From Roseivivax lentus (GTDB taxonomy: Bacteria; Pseudomonadota; Alphaproteobacteria; Rhodobacterales; Rhodobacteraceae): a stretch of 64,000 nt of DNA. Position numbers and translations under genes: made by a program. The notes below the pieces were generated by a model that had not been told where the DNA came from, did no database searches, and saw only the letters and a program-made list of their open reading frames with translations. The first letter of the stretch is position 1, and each line of letters opens with the position of its first letter. Positions 16,388-25,337 of this stretch are shown here, piece by piece. The stretch spans positions 1 to 64,000 of the forward strand of contig NZ_FTOQ01000015.1 in NCBI RefSeq assembly GCF_900156805.1. Direction: 5' to 3'.

Positions 16388-17533
16388 ATGACATCGACAT
16401 GGATGACCGACGAGCATCGCATGCTGGCCGAGATGACGGCGGACTTCATCGCCCGCGAATGGGCACCGCATTTCGCAGAATGGCGGCGCGCCGGGCAGAT
16501 GGATCCGGGCATCTGGGCCGAGGCCGGGAAGCTCGGCCTGCTCTGCCCCTCGATCCCCGAAGAATATGGCGGCGCGGGCGGCGATTTTGGCCACGAGGCG
16601 GTGATCCTGATGGAGGCCGCGCGCGCCAATCTGGCAAGCTGGGGCCACGGCATCCATTCCGGCATCGTCGCCCATTACATCCTGGCCTACGGCACCGAGG
16701 ACCAGAAGGCACGCTGGCTGCCGCGCATGGTCACCGGCGAGCTCGTGGGCGCGCTTGCGATGACCGAACCCTCGACCGGCTCCGACGTGCAGGCGATCCG
16801 GACCCGCGCGCAGCCTTCGGGCAACGGCTACCGCCTCTCGGGGCAGAAGACCTTCATCACCAACGGCCAGCACGCGACCCTGATCCTGGTGGCGGCCAAG
16901 ACCGATCCCGCGCAGGGCTCGAAGGGTATCTCGCTGATGGCGGTCGAGACCGCGGGGGCCGAGGGGTTCACCCGCGGCCGCAATCTCGAAAAGGCCGGGC
17001 TGCACGCCGCCGACACGTCCGAGCTGTTCTTCGACGATGTCGCCCTGCCCCCCGAGGCCTGTCTGGGCGGCGAGGAAGGAAGGGGCTTCTACCAGATGAT
17101 GAACCAGCTCCCGCAGGAGCGGCTCATCATCGGCTGCGGGGCGGTGGGCGCGATCGAAGGGGCCGTGGCGCGCACCATCCAATACGCGCAGGAACGCGAG
17201 GCCTTCGGCGGCAACCTCCTGCAATTCCAGAACACCCGCTTCAAGCTAGCCGAGTGCCAGACCAAGGCCACCGTCGCCCGCGCCTTCCTCGATCAATGCA
17301 TCGCCGAACATCTGCGCGGGGAACTGACCGTCGAGCGCGCCGCGATGGCGAAATACTGGCTGACCGATACGCAGGGCGAGGTGCTCGACGAGTGCGTGCA
17401 GCTTCATGGCGGCTACGGCTACATGATGGATTACGCCGTGACCGAGATGTGGGCCGATGCGCGCGTCCAGCGGATCTATGGCGGCACCAACGAGATCATG
17501 AAGGAACTGATCGCCCGGGGGTTCCAGGCATGA
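16388..17533 (+). CDS. Acyl-CoA dehydrogenase, LCAD/IVD-like
   Basis: 381 residues, standard length. [16 protein letters not shown] and KTFITNG bind FAD and substrate. The end motif is [12 protein letters not shown], with Gly where MCAD-type enzymes have the catalytic Glu; the base is instead the Glu of QERLIIG (E244), as in isovaleryl- and long-chain acyl-CoA dehydrogenases. It introduces a double bond at C2-C3 of acyl-CoA. The start at 16388 follows GGGAGG; an open frame extends 160 codons upstream without domain. Same operon as the small protein and probably the long dehydrogenase. Chain-length preference unknown. Confidence 0.9.
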   Translation: MTSTWMTDEHRMLAEMTADFIAREWAPHFAEWRRAGQMDPGIWAEAGKLGLLCPSIPEEYGGAGGDFGHEAVILMEAARANLASWGHGIHSGIVAHYILAYGTEDQKARWLPRMVTGELVGALAMTEPSTGSDVQAIRTRAQPSGNGYRLSGQKTFITNGQHATLILVAAKTDPAQGSKGISLMAVETAGAEGFTRGRNLEKAGLHAADTSELFFDDVALPPEACLGGEEGRGFYQMMNQLPQERLIIGCGAVGAIEGAVARTIQYAQEREAFGGNLLQFQNTRFKLAECQTKATVARAFLDQCIAEHLRGELTVERAAMAKYWLTDTQGEVLDECVQLHGGYGYMMDYAVTEMWADARVQRIYGGTNEIMKELIARGFQA

Positions 17534-17569
17534 GCGTCGCGCCGGACATGCCTTGCGGCATCGATGTCA

Positions 17570-17589
17570 CGTATTTGGAAAGAGGCAAG
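17570..17589 (+). repeat. Dispersed 20-mer, short form
   Basis: CGTATTTGGAAAGAGGCAAG. It is identical to 22134-22153, and its exact reverse complement is at 17796-17815, so the two local copies form a 20-bp inverted repeat round 206 bases. Confidence 0.8.
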
Positions 17590-17590
17590 A

Positions 17591-17631
17591 CAGGGGAGGC
17601 AGCGCGCCAGATCGGCGGTCCGCCTCCCCTG
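17591..17631 (+). terminator. Stem-loop after acyl-CoA dehydrogenase gene
   Basis: CAGGGGAGGC (17591-17600) pairs exactly with GCCTCCCCTG (17622-17631), with a 21-base loop. No T run follows, so termination is possible but not proven. Confidence 0.35.
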
Positions 17632-17795
17632 CCCTTCTCAGCGAAACGCGCGCCCGGATGTCACGGGGTAAACCCTCTATCGGGGCGCGGCCTGCCTTGC
17701 CTCTTGCGGTCATCGGCGCGCCCGCCTGTACCGCGCGCCCATCCTGACCCGCGAATGGTAAAAACACGGTTAATCGACGCGCAGGCGCTGCGGCG

Positions 17796-17815
17796 CTTGC
17801 CTCTTTCCAAATACG
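17796..17815 (-). repeat. Dispersed 20-mer, short form, inverted copy
   Basis: Reverse complement of CGTATTTGGAAAGAGGCAAG, exact. It lies 43 bases before the GST start. Confidence 0.8.
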
Positions 17816-17858
17816 CAAAACCGCCCGCGCAGCGGGCGCCCCTGACCGGAGGCCTCAC

Positions 17859-18497
17859 ATGACGATCCAGCTTCACTGCTTCGGCGAATCGGGCAATGCC
17901 TACAAGGCCGCGCTGGCGCTCGAACTCTCCGGTCTCGACTGGGAACCGGTCTTCGTGGATTTCTTCGGCGGCGCGACCCGCAGCGAGGACTTCCGCCGCG
18001 ATCTCAACCCGATGGGCGAGGCCCCGGTGATGGTCGACGGCGACGTCAAGCTGACCCAATCCGGTGTCATCCAGATGTACGTGACCGAGACGACGGGCAA
18101 GTTCGGCGGCACCACGCCGGAGGAAGCGCGCGAGGTCATGCGCTGGGTGTTCTGGGACAACCACAAGCTTTCGTCGCAGGCCGGCATGACGCGCTTCCTG
18201 ATGAACTTCCTGCCCGAGGACAAACGCCCGCAGCCGGTGATCGATTTCATGCAAGGCAGGCTCAAGGCGGCCTATGCCACGCTCGACGCCCATCTCGACG
18301 GCCGCGACTGGATCGTCGGCGACGGCCTCACCAATGCCGATCTGTCGTGCTGCGGCTATCTCTATTACCCCGAGCCCTTCGGTTTCGAGCGGCAGGATTG
18401 GCCCCATATCGACGCCTGGCTCACGCGGCTCTCGCAGCAGCCCGGCTGGAAGCATCCCTATGCGCTGATGCCCGGCAGCCCCGCGGACCGCGCCTGA
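17859..18497 (+). CDS. Glutathione S-transferase family protein
   Basis: 212 residues: a thioredoxin-like N-terminal domain (residues 1-80, with NPMGEAPVMVDGDVKLTQSG carrying the cis-Pro and the glutathione-contacting Ser position) and an alpha-helical C-terminal domain (about 90-205, GDGLTNADLSCCGYL). GSTs conjugate or reduce electrophiles with glutathione, or isomerise metabolites. It stands between the acyl-CoA dehydrogenases and the thiolase operon, in the same direction, and may act on an acid or aldehyde by-product; that is inference. Substrate unknown. Confidence 0.87.
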   Translation: MTIQLHCFGESGNAYKAALALELSGLDWEPVFVDFFGGATRSEDFRRDLNPMGEAPVMVDGDVKLTQSGVIQMYVTETTGKFGGTTPEEAREVMRWVFWDNHKLSSQAGMTRFLMNFLPEDKRPQPVIDFMQGRLKAAYATLDAHLDGRDWIVGDGLTNADLSCCGYLYYPEPFGFERQDWPHIDAWLTRLSQQPGWKHPYALMPGSPADRA

Positions 18498-18519
18498 TCG
18501 CGCGCCGATCTGACGTCGC

Positions 18520-18534
18520 GACGTTTACGTAAAC
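18520..18534. promoter_or_regulatory. Probable MerR-type operator before thiolase operon
   Basis: GCGACGTTTACGTAA contains the start of the perfect 12-bp palindrome GTTTACGTAAAC (18523-18534). The 15-mer agrees at 12 positions with the reverse complement of the site before the second MerR gene. It is about 83 bases from the thiolase start. Confidence 0.55.
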
Positions 18535-18616
18535 CGCCGTCACGTCACTCTTGAAGAGACCCCCTCCCGGCCTTCACACCAAGGCCAGCACGTACAGCCT
18601 GTCAAAGGACGACCCC

Positions 18617-19828
18617 ATGACCGACGCTTATATCTACGACGCGATCCGCACGCCCCGCGGCAAGGGCCGCAAGGACGGCGCCCTGCACGAGATGACCTCG
18701 GCGCGCCTCTCCGCCCAGGTGCTGAACAACCTCAAGGCGCGCAACAACCTCGAAGGGCACGCGGTCGAGGACGTGATCTGGGGCAACGTCACCCAGGTCG
18801 GCGAACAGGGCGGCTGCCTCGCGCGCACCGCGGTGCTGGCCTCGGATCTCGACGAATCGATTCCCGGCCTCGCCATCAACCGCTTCTGCGCGAGCGGCAT
18901 GGAAGCGGTGAACCTCGCCGCGAACCAGGTCCGCGGCGGCGCCGGTGAGGCCTATATCGCCGGTGGCGTCGAGATGATGGGCCGCGTCGCCATGGGCTCG
19001 GACGGAGCGGCCATCGCCGTCGATCCGTCGATCGCGATGGAGACCTATTTCGTGCCGCAGGGCATTTCGGCCGACATCATCGCCACCGAATACGGCTTTT
19101 CGCGCGATGACGCCGACGCCTTCGCGGTCGAAAGCCAGAAGCGCGCCGCGGCCGCCTGGGAAGACGGGCGTTTCGCCAAGTCCGTCGTCACCGTGCGCGA
19201 CCAGAACGGTCTGCCGATCCTCGATCACGACGAATACATGCGCCCCGGCACCGACATGCAGTCGCTGGGCGGACTCAAGGCGTCGTTCAAGGACATGGGC
19301 GAGATGATGCCCGGCTTCGACAAGGTGGCGCTCCTGAAGTACCCGCATCTGGAGAAAATCAACCACATCCACCACGCGGGCAACTCGTCCGGTATCGTGG
19401 ATGGTGCTGCGGGCGTGCTGATCGCGTCCAAGGAATGGGGCGAAAAGTACGGTCTGAAGCCGCGCGCGCGCATCCGCGCAACCGCGAAGATCGGCACCGA
19501 TCCGACCATCATGCTGACCGGTCCCGTCCCGGTGACCGAGAAGATCCTGAAGGATCACGGCATGGCGATTGGTGACATCGACCTCTTCGAGGTGAACGAG
19601 GCGTTCTCATCCGTGGTGCTGCGCTTCATGCAGGCCTTCGACGTCGATCATTCCAAGCTGAACGTGAACGGGGGCTCCATCGCCATGGGCCACCCGCTGG
19701 GTGCGACCGGCGCGATCATCATCGGCACGCTGCTCGATGAGTTGGAGCGTTCGGACAAGGAAACCGGCCTCGCCACGCTTTGCATCGCATCCGGAATGGG
19801 TGCGGCCACGATTATCGAGCGCGTGTAA
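18617..19828 (+). CDS. fadA: Acetyl-CoA C-acyltransferase (3-ketoacyl-CoA thiolase)
   Basis: 403 residues. The three thiolase catalytic sites are present: Cys91 in NRFCASGME, His359 in GHPLG and Cys389 in [11 protein letters not shown]. It cleaves 3-ketoacyl-CoA with CoA to acetyl-CoA and a shortened acyl-CoA. CAAAGGA precedes the ATG; a more upstream in-frame stretch is excluded because it lacks the conserved opening [12 protein letters not shown]. It is 26 bases before the gene for the fused hydratase/dehydrogenase, the usual FadA/FadB pairing, and a MerR-type dyad lies upstream. Symbol is by pathway role; a degradative rather than PHB-type thiolase is favoured by the partner gene. Confidence 0.9.
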   Translation: MTDAYIYDAIRTPRGKGRKDGALHEMTSARLSAQVLNNLKARNNLEGHAVEDVIWGNVTQVGEQGGCLARTAVLASDLDESIPGLAINRFCASGMEAVNLAANQVRGGAGEAYIAGGVEMMGRVAMGSDGAAIAVDPSIAMETYFVPQGISADIIATEYGFSRDDADAFAVESQKRAAAAWEDGRFAKSVVTVRDQNGLPILDHDEYMRPGTDMQSLGGLKASFKDMGEMMPGFDKVALLKYPHLEKINHIHHAGNSSGIVDGAAGVLIASKEWGEKYGLKPRARIRATAKIGTDPTIMLTGPVPVTEKILKDHGMAIGDIDLFEVNEAFSSVVLRFMQAFDVDHSKLNVNGGSIAMGHPLGATGAIIIGTLLDELERSDKETGLATLCIASGMGAATIIERV

Positions 19829-19854
19829 GCGCGGCCCGAGAGGAGACGAAGACA

Positions 19855-22053
19855 ATGACCGATTTCACCATGGACAAAGGCGCCGACGGCGTCGCCCTCA
19901 TCACCTGGGATTGCCCGGGCAAGACCATGAACGTGCTCTCGATCGATGCGGCGCTGCATCTCGAGACGCTGATCGACGACGCGCTGGCCGATGACGCCGT
20001 GAAGGGCATCGTCATCACCTCGGGCAAGGACAGCTTCGCCGCGGGGATGGATCTCAACGTCATCGCCAAGATGAAGGCCGAGGCGGGCGACAATGCCGCG
20101 CAGGGGCTCTTCGACGGTATCATGTCGCTGCACAAGGCGCTGCGGAAGATCGAGCTGGCGGGCATGGACCCCAAGACCCAGAAGGGCGGCAAGCCCATCG
20201 CGGCGGCGCTTCCGGGCACCGCGCTCGGCATCGGGCTGGAACTGCCGCTTGCCTGTCACCGCATCTTCGTGACCCCCGATCCCAAGGCCAAGATCGGCCT
20301 GCCCGAGATCATGGTCGGCATCTTCCCCGGCGCGGGCGGCACCACGCGGCTGGTGCGCAAGATGGGCGCGATGGCGGCCTCGCCCTTCCTGCTGGAAGGC
20401 AAGCTTTCCGATCCGTTGAAGGCGAAGGCCGCGGGTCTCGTCGACGAAGTCGTGGCCGATCCGGTCGCGGCGGCGAAGGAATGGGTGCTGCAGGCGGGCG
20501 ACGCGGATATCGTGAAGCCCTGGGACCAGAAGGGCTACAAGATGCCCGGTGGCGCGCCCTATCACCCGGCGGGCTTCATGACCTTCGTCGGCGCCTCGGC
20601 GATGGTGCATGGCAAGACGAAGGGCGTCTACCCGGCGGCCAAGGCGCTGCTCTCGGCGGTCTATGAAGGCGCGCTCGTGCCCTTCGACACCGCGCTCAAG
20701 ATTGAGGCGCGCTGGTTCACCAACGTGCTGATGAACCCCTCCTCCTCGGCGATGATCCGGTCGCTCTTCATCAACAAGGGCGCGCTGGAAAAAGGCGCCG
20801 TGCGTCCGCAGGGCATCGACGACCAGTCGGTGAAGAAAGTGGGCGTTCTGGGTGCCGGCATGATGGGCGCGGGCATCAGCCTCGTCTCGGCGCTCGCGGG
20901 CATCGAGGTGGTGCTGATCGACCAGAAGCAGGAGGCCGCCGACAAGGGCAAGGCCTATACCGAGGCTTATCTCGATCAGGGCATCAAGAAGAAGAAGGTC
21001 GACGAGGCGAAGAAAGAGCGCGTGCTCGGCCTGATCACCGCGACCACCGATTACGCGGCCCTCGAAGGCTGCGACCTGATCATCGAGGCGGTGTTCGAGG
21101 ACCCGAAGATCAAGGCCGAGGTGACCGCGAAGGTCGAGGCGGTGATCGGCGAGGACTGCATCTTCGCCACCAACACCTCGACCCTGCCGATCTCGGATCT
21201 GGCCAAGGCAAGCCAGCGGCCCGCGCAGTTCATCGGCATCCATTTCTTCTCGCCGGTCGAGAAGATGGCGCTGGTGGAGATCATCAAGGGGCAGGAGACC
21301 GGTGACCGCGCGGTGGCCAAGGCGCTGGATTACGTGCGCCAGATCCGCAAGACACCCATCGTGGTGAACGACGCGCGGTTCTTCTACGCCAACCGCTGCA
21401 TCATCCCCTATATCAACGAGGGCATCCGCATGGTGTCCGAGGGCGTGGCCCCCGCGCTCATCGAGAATGCCGCAAAGATGGTGGGCATGCCGCTCGGGCC
21501 GCTGCAGCTGGTGGACGAGACCTCGATCGATCTCGGGGCCAAGATCGCGCGCGCCACGAAGGCCGCGATGGGCGACGCCTACGCGGACGAAGCGGTGGAC
21601 GAGGTCATCTTCTGGATGGAGGGCGAAGGCCGTCTCGGACGCAAGGCCAATGCGGGCTTCTACAGCTACGACGAGAAGGGCAAGCGCCAGGGTTTCTGGG
21701 AAGGGCTTGCGGCCAAGTACGCGGTGGCGGAGACGCAGCCCGAACTGGCCGACGTGCAGCACCGCCTGCTCTTCGCCCAGGCGCTGGAAGCGGTCCGCGC
21801 GCTCGAGGACGGGGTGCTGATGGATATCCGCGAGGGTGACGTCGGCGCGATTCTGGGCTGGGGCTTCGCACCGTGGTCGGGCGGGCCGCTTTCCTGGCTC
21901 GACATCCTCGGCGCGCCGTATGCGGCCGAGCGTTGCGACCAGCTGACCGAGGCCTTCGGCGAGCGCTTCGCCTGCCCCGCGCTCCTGAGCGAGATGGCCG
22001 AGAAGAACCAGAGCTTCTACGGGCGCTTCGCCCCGGAGGCCGCGGCGGCCTGA
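19855..22053 (+). CDS. fadB: Fused enoyl-CoA hydratase/3-hydroxyacyl-CoA dehydrogenase
   Basis: 732 residues. The N-terminal part (1-about 290) is a crotonase-fold hydratase (SGKDSFAAGMDLN, PGAGGTTRL). The middle begins with a Rossmann motif (VGVLGAGMMGAGIS) followed by STLPISDLA and HFFSPVEKMALVEII, the NAD-dependent 3-hydroxyacyl-CoA dehydrogenase, and ends with its C-terminal domain. It catalyses steps two and three of beta-oxidation in the cytoplasm, handing 3-ketoacyl-CoA to the thiolase encoded just before. GAGAGGAGACG precedes the ATG. The operon ends in a clear terminator at 22096. FadB versus FadJ cannot be told by eye. Confidence 0.92.
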   Translation: MTDFTMDKGADGVALITWDCPGKTMNVLSIDAALHLETLIDDALADDAVKGIVITSGKDSFAAGMDLNVIAKMKAEAGDNAAQGLFDGIMSLHKALRKIELAGMDPKTQKGGKPIAAALPGTALGIGLELPLACHRIFVTPDPKAKIGLPEIMVGIFPGAGGTTRLVRKMGAMAASPFLLEGKLSDPLKAKAAGLVDEVVADPVAAAKEWVLQAGDADIVKPWDQKGYKMPGGAPYHPAGFMTFVGASAMVHGKTKGVYPAAKALLSAVYEGALVPFDTALKIEARWFTNVLMNPSSSAMIRSLFINKGALEKGAVRPQGIDDQSVKKVGVLGAGMMGAGISLVSALAGIEVVLIDQKQEAADKGKAYTEAYLDQGIKKKKVDEAKKERVLGLITATTDYAALEGCDLIIEAVFEDPKIKAEVTAKVEAVIGEDCIFATNTSTLPISDLAKASQRPAQFIGIHFFSPVEKMALVEIIKGQETGDRAVAKALDYVRQIRKTPIVVNDARFFYANRCIIPYINEGIRMVSEGVAPALIENAAKMVGMPLGPLQLVDETSIDLGAKIARATKAAMGDAYADEAVDEVIFWMEGEGRLGRKANAGFYSYDEKGKRQGFWEGLAAKYAVAETQPELADVQHRLLFAQALEAVRALEDGVLMDIREGDVGAILGWGFAPWSGGPLSWLDILGAPYAAERCDQLTEAFGERFACPALLSEMAEKNQSFYGRFAPEAAAA

Positions 22054-22095
22054 TCCGCCCGATCCGATTGTGCAGCCTACGGCTGCGCATGTCTG

Positions 22096-22131
22096 GCCCG
22101 GTGATCCCTTGGATCACCGGGCTGTTTTTTT
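22096..22131 (+). terminator. Intrinsic terminator of fadA-fadB
   Basis: GCCCGGTGATCC (22096-22107), loop CTT, GGATCACCGGGC (22111-22122), then TGTTTTTTT. The 12-bp stem is perfect. Confidence 0.93.
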
Positions 22132-22133
22132 CG

Positions 22134-22153
22134 CGTATTTGGAAAGAGGCAAG
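22134..22153 (+). repeat. Dispersed 20-mer, short form
   Basis: Exact copy of CGTATTTGGAAAGAGGCAAG, right after the fad terminator. Confidence 0.8.
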
Positions 22154-22236
22154 CGTAAGTAAGCGGGCTTTGTGGTGCCGGCGCGCGCCGAGTTTGCACC
22201 GCGGGAGCCGCCCTTGGCAAAGGGATACCGCGTCGA

Positions 22237-23775
22237 TCAGAACAGGCTGCCTTGTTCGGGCGGTTTCGCCTTGGCCTTCGTTTTCGGGGCCGTGCCGCCG
22301 AGGCGCAGCCTGCCGTCCTGGAATTCGATCTCGAGACCGGTGGCGGCTTCGGCGGCGGTTTTCGTGGTGACCACATTGCCATCACCGCGCACCACCGCGT
22401 AGCCGCGAGCCAGCGTCGCGCGGTAGCTCAGGGTCTCGTTCAGGCGGCCCATTGCCTTGAGGCGGTCGCGTTCGGTCTTCAGCCGGCTCGTCTGCGCGGC
22501 CTGGAGTTGCGCCGTGAGCGCGTCGAGCCTGTCGCGGCTGTCCTTCACCCGGCTCGCGATGGGCTGCACCCGAAGCCGGTCGGCCCGGCGGCCCAGCGCC
22601 TCGCGCTTGGTGGCGGCGAGCCGCGCCAGCGCCGGGTCAAGGCGGGTGGTCCAGCCGTGCAACATGCGCCGCGCCTCGCCCGTGCGCGCGCGCAGCCCCG
22701 AGGGACGCAGCGCGCCACCTGCCTCTGAGAGCGCCACGCGGCGGGTCTGCACGCCGCGGAACAGCGCCGCGGGCAGGCGATCGGACGCGGTATCGAGCCG
22801 CTGGCGCGCGGTTTCGAGCAGCGTCTCGGGCCGCGGCAGGGCGCGGGCGAGGTCGCCCACCCGCTGGGCGCGTGTCTCCAGCCGCTGGCTGACCGCCCGG
22901 CTGAGCCGCGCCTGCATCTCGTCCGCCCAGACCATGAGATCGCGCCGCACCGGCACCGCCATCTCGGCCGCCGCCGTGGGTGTGGGCGCACGCCGGTCGG
23001 CGGCGAAGTCGATGAGCGTGGTGTCGGTCTCGTGCCCCACCGCCGAGATGAGCGGGATCTCCGAGGCCGCCGCCGCGCGTACCACCGCCTCCTCGTTGAA
23101 ACCCCAGAGATCCTCGACCGAGCCGCCGCCGCGGGCCACGATCAGCACGTCCGGGCGCGGCACGGCGCCGCCGGGCGAGAGCGCGTTGAACCCGGCGATG
23201 GCGCGGGCCACCTCGGGCGCGCAGGCCTGGCCCTGCACCGCCACCGGCCAGATCAGCACCTTGCGCGGAAAGCGGTCGCGCAGCCGGTGAAGGATGTCGC
23301 GGATCACCGCCCCCGAGGGCGAGGTCACGACCCCCACCACCTCCGGCAGGAACGGGATGGGCCGCTTGCGGCCTTCGTCGAACAGCCCCTCGGCCGCGAG
23401 CATCTTGCGCCGCTTTTCCAGCATCGCCATCAGCGCGCCCATGCCCGCCGGGCGGATCTCCTCGATCACCAGCTGGTATTTCGACTGGCCCGGGAAAGTG
23501 GTCAGCCGCCCGACCGCGATCACCTCCATCCCCTCCTCGGGCTGAGTGTCCTGGCGCGCGGCGACCCCTTTCCACATCACCGCGGAGATCACCGCGCGGT
23601 CGTCCTTCAGATCGAGATAGACATGTCCCGAGCGCGGCCGCGACACGCGCCCCACCTCGCCGCGGATGCGCACATGGCCGAACTCGCCCTCGATCACGCG
23701 CTTCACCGCGCCCGAGATTTCCGAGACGGTGAATTCGGGCGTGTTGCCCGTCTCGTCGCCCTCGATCAGATCCAT
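22237..23775 (-). CDS. xseA: Exodeoxyribonuclease VII large subunit
   Basis: 512 residues, normal length is about 400-530. The N-terminal OB-fold (EFTVSEISGAVKRVIEGEFG, VRIRGEVGRVSRPRSGHVYLD) and the catalytic-core motifs GHETDTTLID, ADRRAPTPTAAAE are those of XseA. It forms a long complex with XseB and degrades single-stranded DNA to short oligonucleotides from either end. The small subunit gene is not in the window. It is divergent from purD (74 bases apart), and its last residues (KAKAKPPEQGSLF) are a charged tail. Confidence 0.94.
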   Translation of the reverse strand: MDLIEGDETGNTPEFTVSEISGAVKRVIEGEFGHVRIRGEVGRVSRPRSGHVYLDLKDDRAVISAVMWKGVAARQDTQPEEGMEVIAVGRLTTFPGQSKYQLVIEEIRPAGMGALMAMLEKRRKMLAAEGLFDEGRKRPIPFLPEVVGVVTSPSGAVIRDILHRLRDRFPRKVLIWPVAVQGQACAPEVARAIAGFNALSPGGAVPRPDVLIVARGGGSVEDLWGFNEEAVVRAAAASEIPLISAVGHETDTTLIDFAADRRAPTPTAAAEMAVPVRRDLMVWADEMQARLSRAVSQRLETRAQRVGDLARALPRPETLLETARQRLDTASDRLPAALFRGVQTRRVALSEAGGALRPSGLRARTGEARRMLHGWTTRLDPALARLAATKREALGRRADRLRVQPIASRVKDSRDRLDALTAQLQAAQTSRLKTERDRLKAMGRLNETLSYRATLARGYAVVRGDGNVVTTKTAAEAATGLEIEFQDGRLRLGGTAPKTKAKAKPPEQGSLF

Positions 23776-23849
23776 CGCTGCCTCGCTTGTGTCTTGCCCG
23801 GGGCGATCCTAGAACGCGGGGCAGCGCGGGACAATCGGAAGGCACGCCC

Positions 23850-25118
23850 ATGAACATCCTGATCCTCGGTGGCGGCGGACGCGAACACGCCCTGGCCTGG
23901 GCGGTCATGCAGAACCCCAAATGCGACAAGCTGATCGTGGCACCGGGCAATGCCGGCATCGCCGAGATCGCCACCTGCGCCACGCTCGATATCGAGGATG
24001 GCGGCGCGGTCTGCGAATTCGCCGGCGAGAACGCCATCGATCTGGTCATCATCGGCCCAGAGGCGCCGCTGGCCGCCGGTGTCGCCGACACCCTGCGCGC
24101 CGCGCGCATCCCGGTCTTCGGCCCGAGCCGCGCCGCTGCGGAACTCGAAGCCTCGAAGGCCTTCACCAAGGCGGTCTGCGACGCCTGCGGCGCCCCCACC
24201 GCCGCCTATGCGCATTTCACCGATCTGGACGCGGCGCGCGCCCATGTCCGTGCGCAGGGCGCGCCCATCGTGATCAAGGCCGACGGGCTTGCGGCAGGCA
24301 AGGGCGTGGTCATCGCCGAGACGGTGGCCGAGGCCGAGGCCGCGCTCGAGGACATGTTCGGCGGGGCCTTCGGCGAGGCCGGGGCCGAGGTCGTGATCGA
24401 GGAATTCATGCAGGGCGAGGAAGCCTCCTTCTTCGTCCTGGTCGACGGCACCGACGTGCTGCCCATCGGCACCGCGCAGGACCACAAGCGCGTCGGCGAA
24501 GGCGATACCGGGCTCAATACCGGCGGCATGGGCGCCTATTCGCCCGCGCCGATAATGACGCCCGAGGTCACCGAGGCCGCGCTCGAGACGATCATCCGCC
24601 CCACCATGGCCGAGATGGCGCGCCGCGGGACACCCTACCAGGGCGTGCTCTATGCCGGGCTGATGATCGAGGACGGGATGCCGCGTCTCGTCGAATACAA
24701 CGTGCGCTTCGGCGATCCCGAAACCCAGGTGCTGATGATGCGCCTGGGCGCGCAGGCGCTCGATCTGATGCAGGCCTGCGCCGAGGGGCGCCTCGCGGAG
24801 CAGAAAGTCACCTGGGCCGAGGATCACGCCATGACCGTGGTGCTGGCCGCGGCGGGCTATCCCGGCGCCTATGCGAAAGGCTCGGTGATCGGCGGGCTCG
24901 ACGCGCTGCCCGAAGACAGCTTTCACATGGCCTTCCATGCCGGGACCGCCACGCGCGACGGCCGGATCGTCGCGGCAGGGGGCCGGGTGCTCAATGCCAC
25001 CGCGCGCGGGGAGAGCCTGCAGGAAGCGCGCGACCGCGCCTATGGCCTCGTCGACGCGATCGATTGGCCCGACGGCTTCTGCCGCCGCGATATCGGCTGG
25101 CGCGCCCTCTCCTCCTGA
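23850..25118 (+). CDS. purD: Phosphoribosylamine-glycine ligase
   Basis: 422 residues, full length. MNILILGGGGREHALAWAV is the family opening, with the ATP-grasp core GLAAGKGVVIAET and DHKRVGEGDTGLNTGGMGAY, and FGDPETQVLMMRL near the metal site. It joins glycine to 5-phosphoribosylamine in the purine pathway with ATP. GGAAGG precedes the ATG at 23850; a 21-codon extension upstream is rejected as it runs into the xseA control region. Monocistronic, with no close downstream gene on the same strand. Confidence 0.95.
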   Translation: MNILILGGGGREHALAWAVMQNPKCDKLIVAPGNAGIAEIATCATLDIEDGGAVCEFAGENAIDLVIIGPEAPLAAGVADTLRAARIPVFGPSRAAAELEASKAFTKAVCDACGAPTAAYAHFTDLDAARAHVRAQGAPIVIKADGLAAGKGVVIAETVAEAEAALEDMFGGAFGEAGAEVVIEEFMQGEEASFFVLVDGTDVLPIGTAQDHKRVGEGDTGLNTGGMGAYSPAPIMTPEVTEAALETIIRPTMAEMARRGTPYQGVLYAGLMIEDGMPRLVEYNVRFGDPETQVLMMRLGAQALDLMQACAEGRLAEQKVTWAEDHAMTVVLAAAGYPGAYAKGSVIGGLDALPEDSFHMAFHAGTATRDGRIVAAGGRVLNATARGESLQEARDRAYGLVDAIDWPDGFCRRDIGWRALSS

Positions 25119-25244
25119 ACCTCCGACGGCCCGGCGCGGCGTCCTTCGGACGCTTTTGCGGCCCCCGCAGCCGGCCGCCCGAGCCGCCTTGGGATCAAAG
25201 GCGCGAACCCGCTTCGCGCTTCACCTTTCCGATCAAACGCGCGG

Positions 25245-25330
25245 GGGTTTGGGGGAAAAAAGCCCCCAACCGCCCGATGATCGGAACGATCGGCGGGCCA
25301 GACATGCGCAAGGCCCCCAGGGCCTTGCAC
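25245..25330 (-). terminator. Possible terminator after quinone oxidoreductase operon
   Basis: On the minus strand, downstream of 25338, GCAAGGCC (25321-25328 / 25308-25315) forms one stem, then a second G-rich region gives GGTTGGGGGC followed by a run of six Ts. The geometry is loose, so this is tentative. Confidence 0.35.
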
Positions 25331-25337
25331 CGCGGGA

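Larger units (their letters stand above)
17534..17858. other. 325-base spacer bounded by inverted 20-mers
   Basis: No gene. It holds the two inverted dispersed 20-mers, a 10-bp stem-loop and otherwise featureless sequence. The gene after it (GST) therefore probably has its own promoter here. Confidence 0.5.

Noticed and set aside
17570-17815. Insertion sequence with 20-bp inverted ends
   Set aside because: No transposase inside, and the same 20-mer occurs singly elsewhere, so these are two copies of a dispersed repeat.
19648-21762. 704-codon open frame antisense to the fadA-fadB genes
   Set aside because: Composition artefact in GC-rich DNA; histidine- and arginine-rich without any motif.
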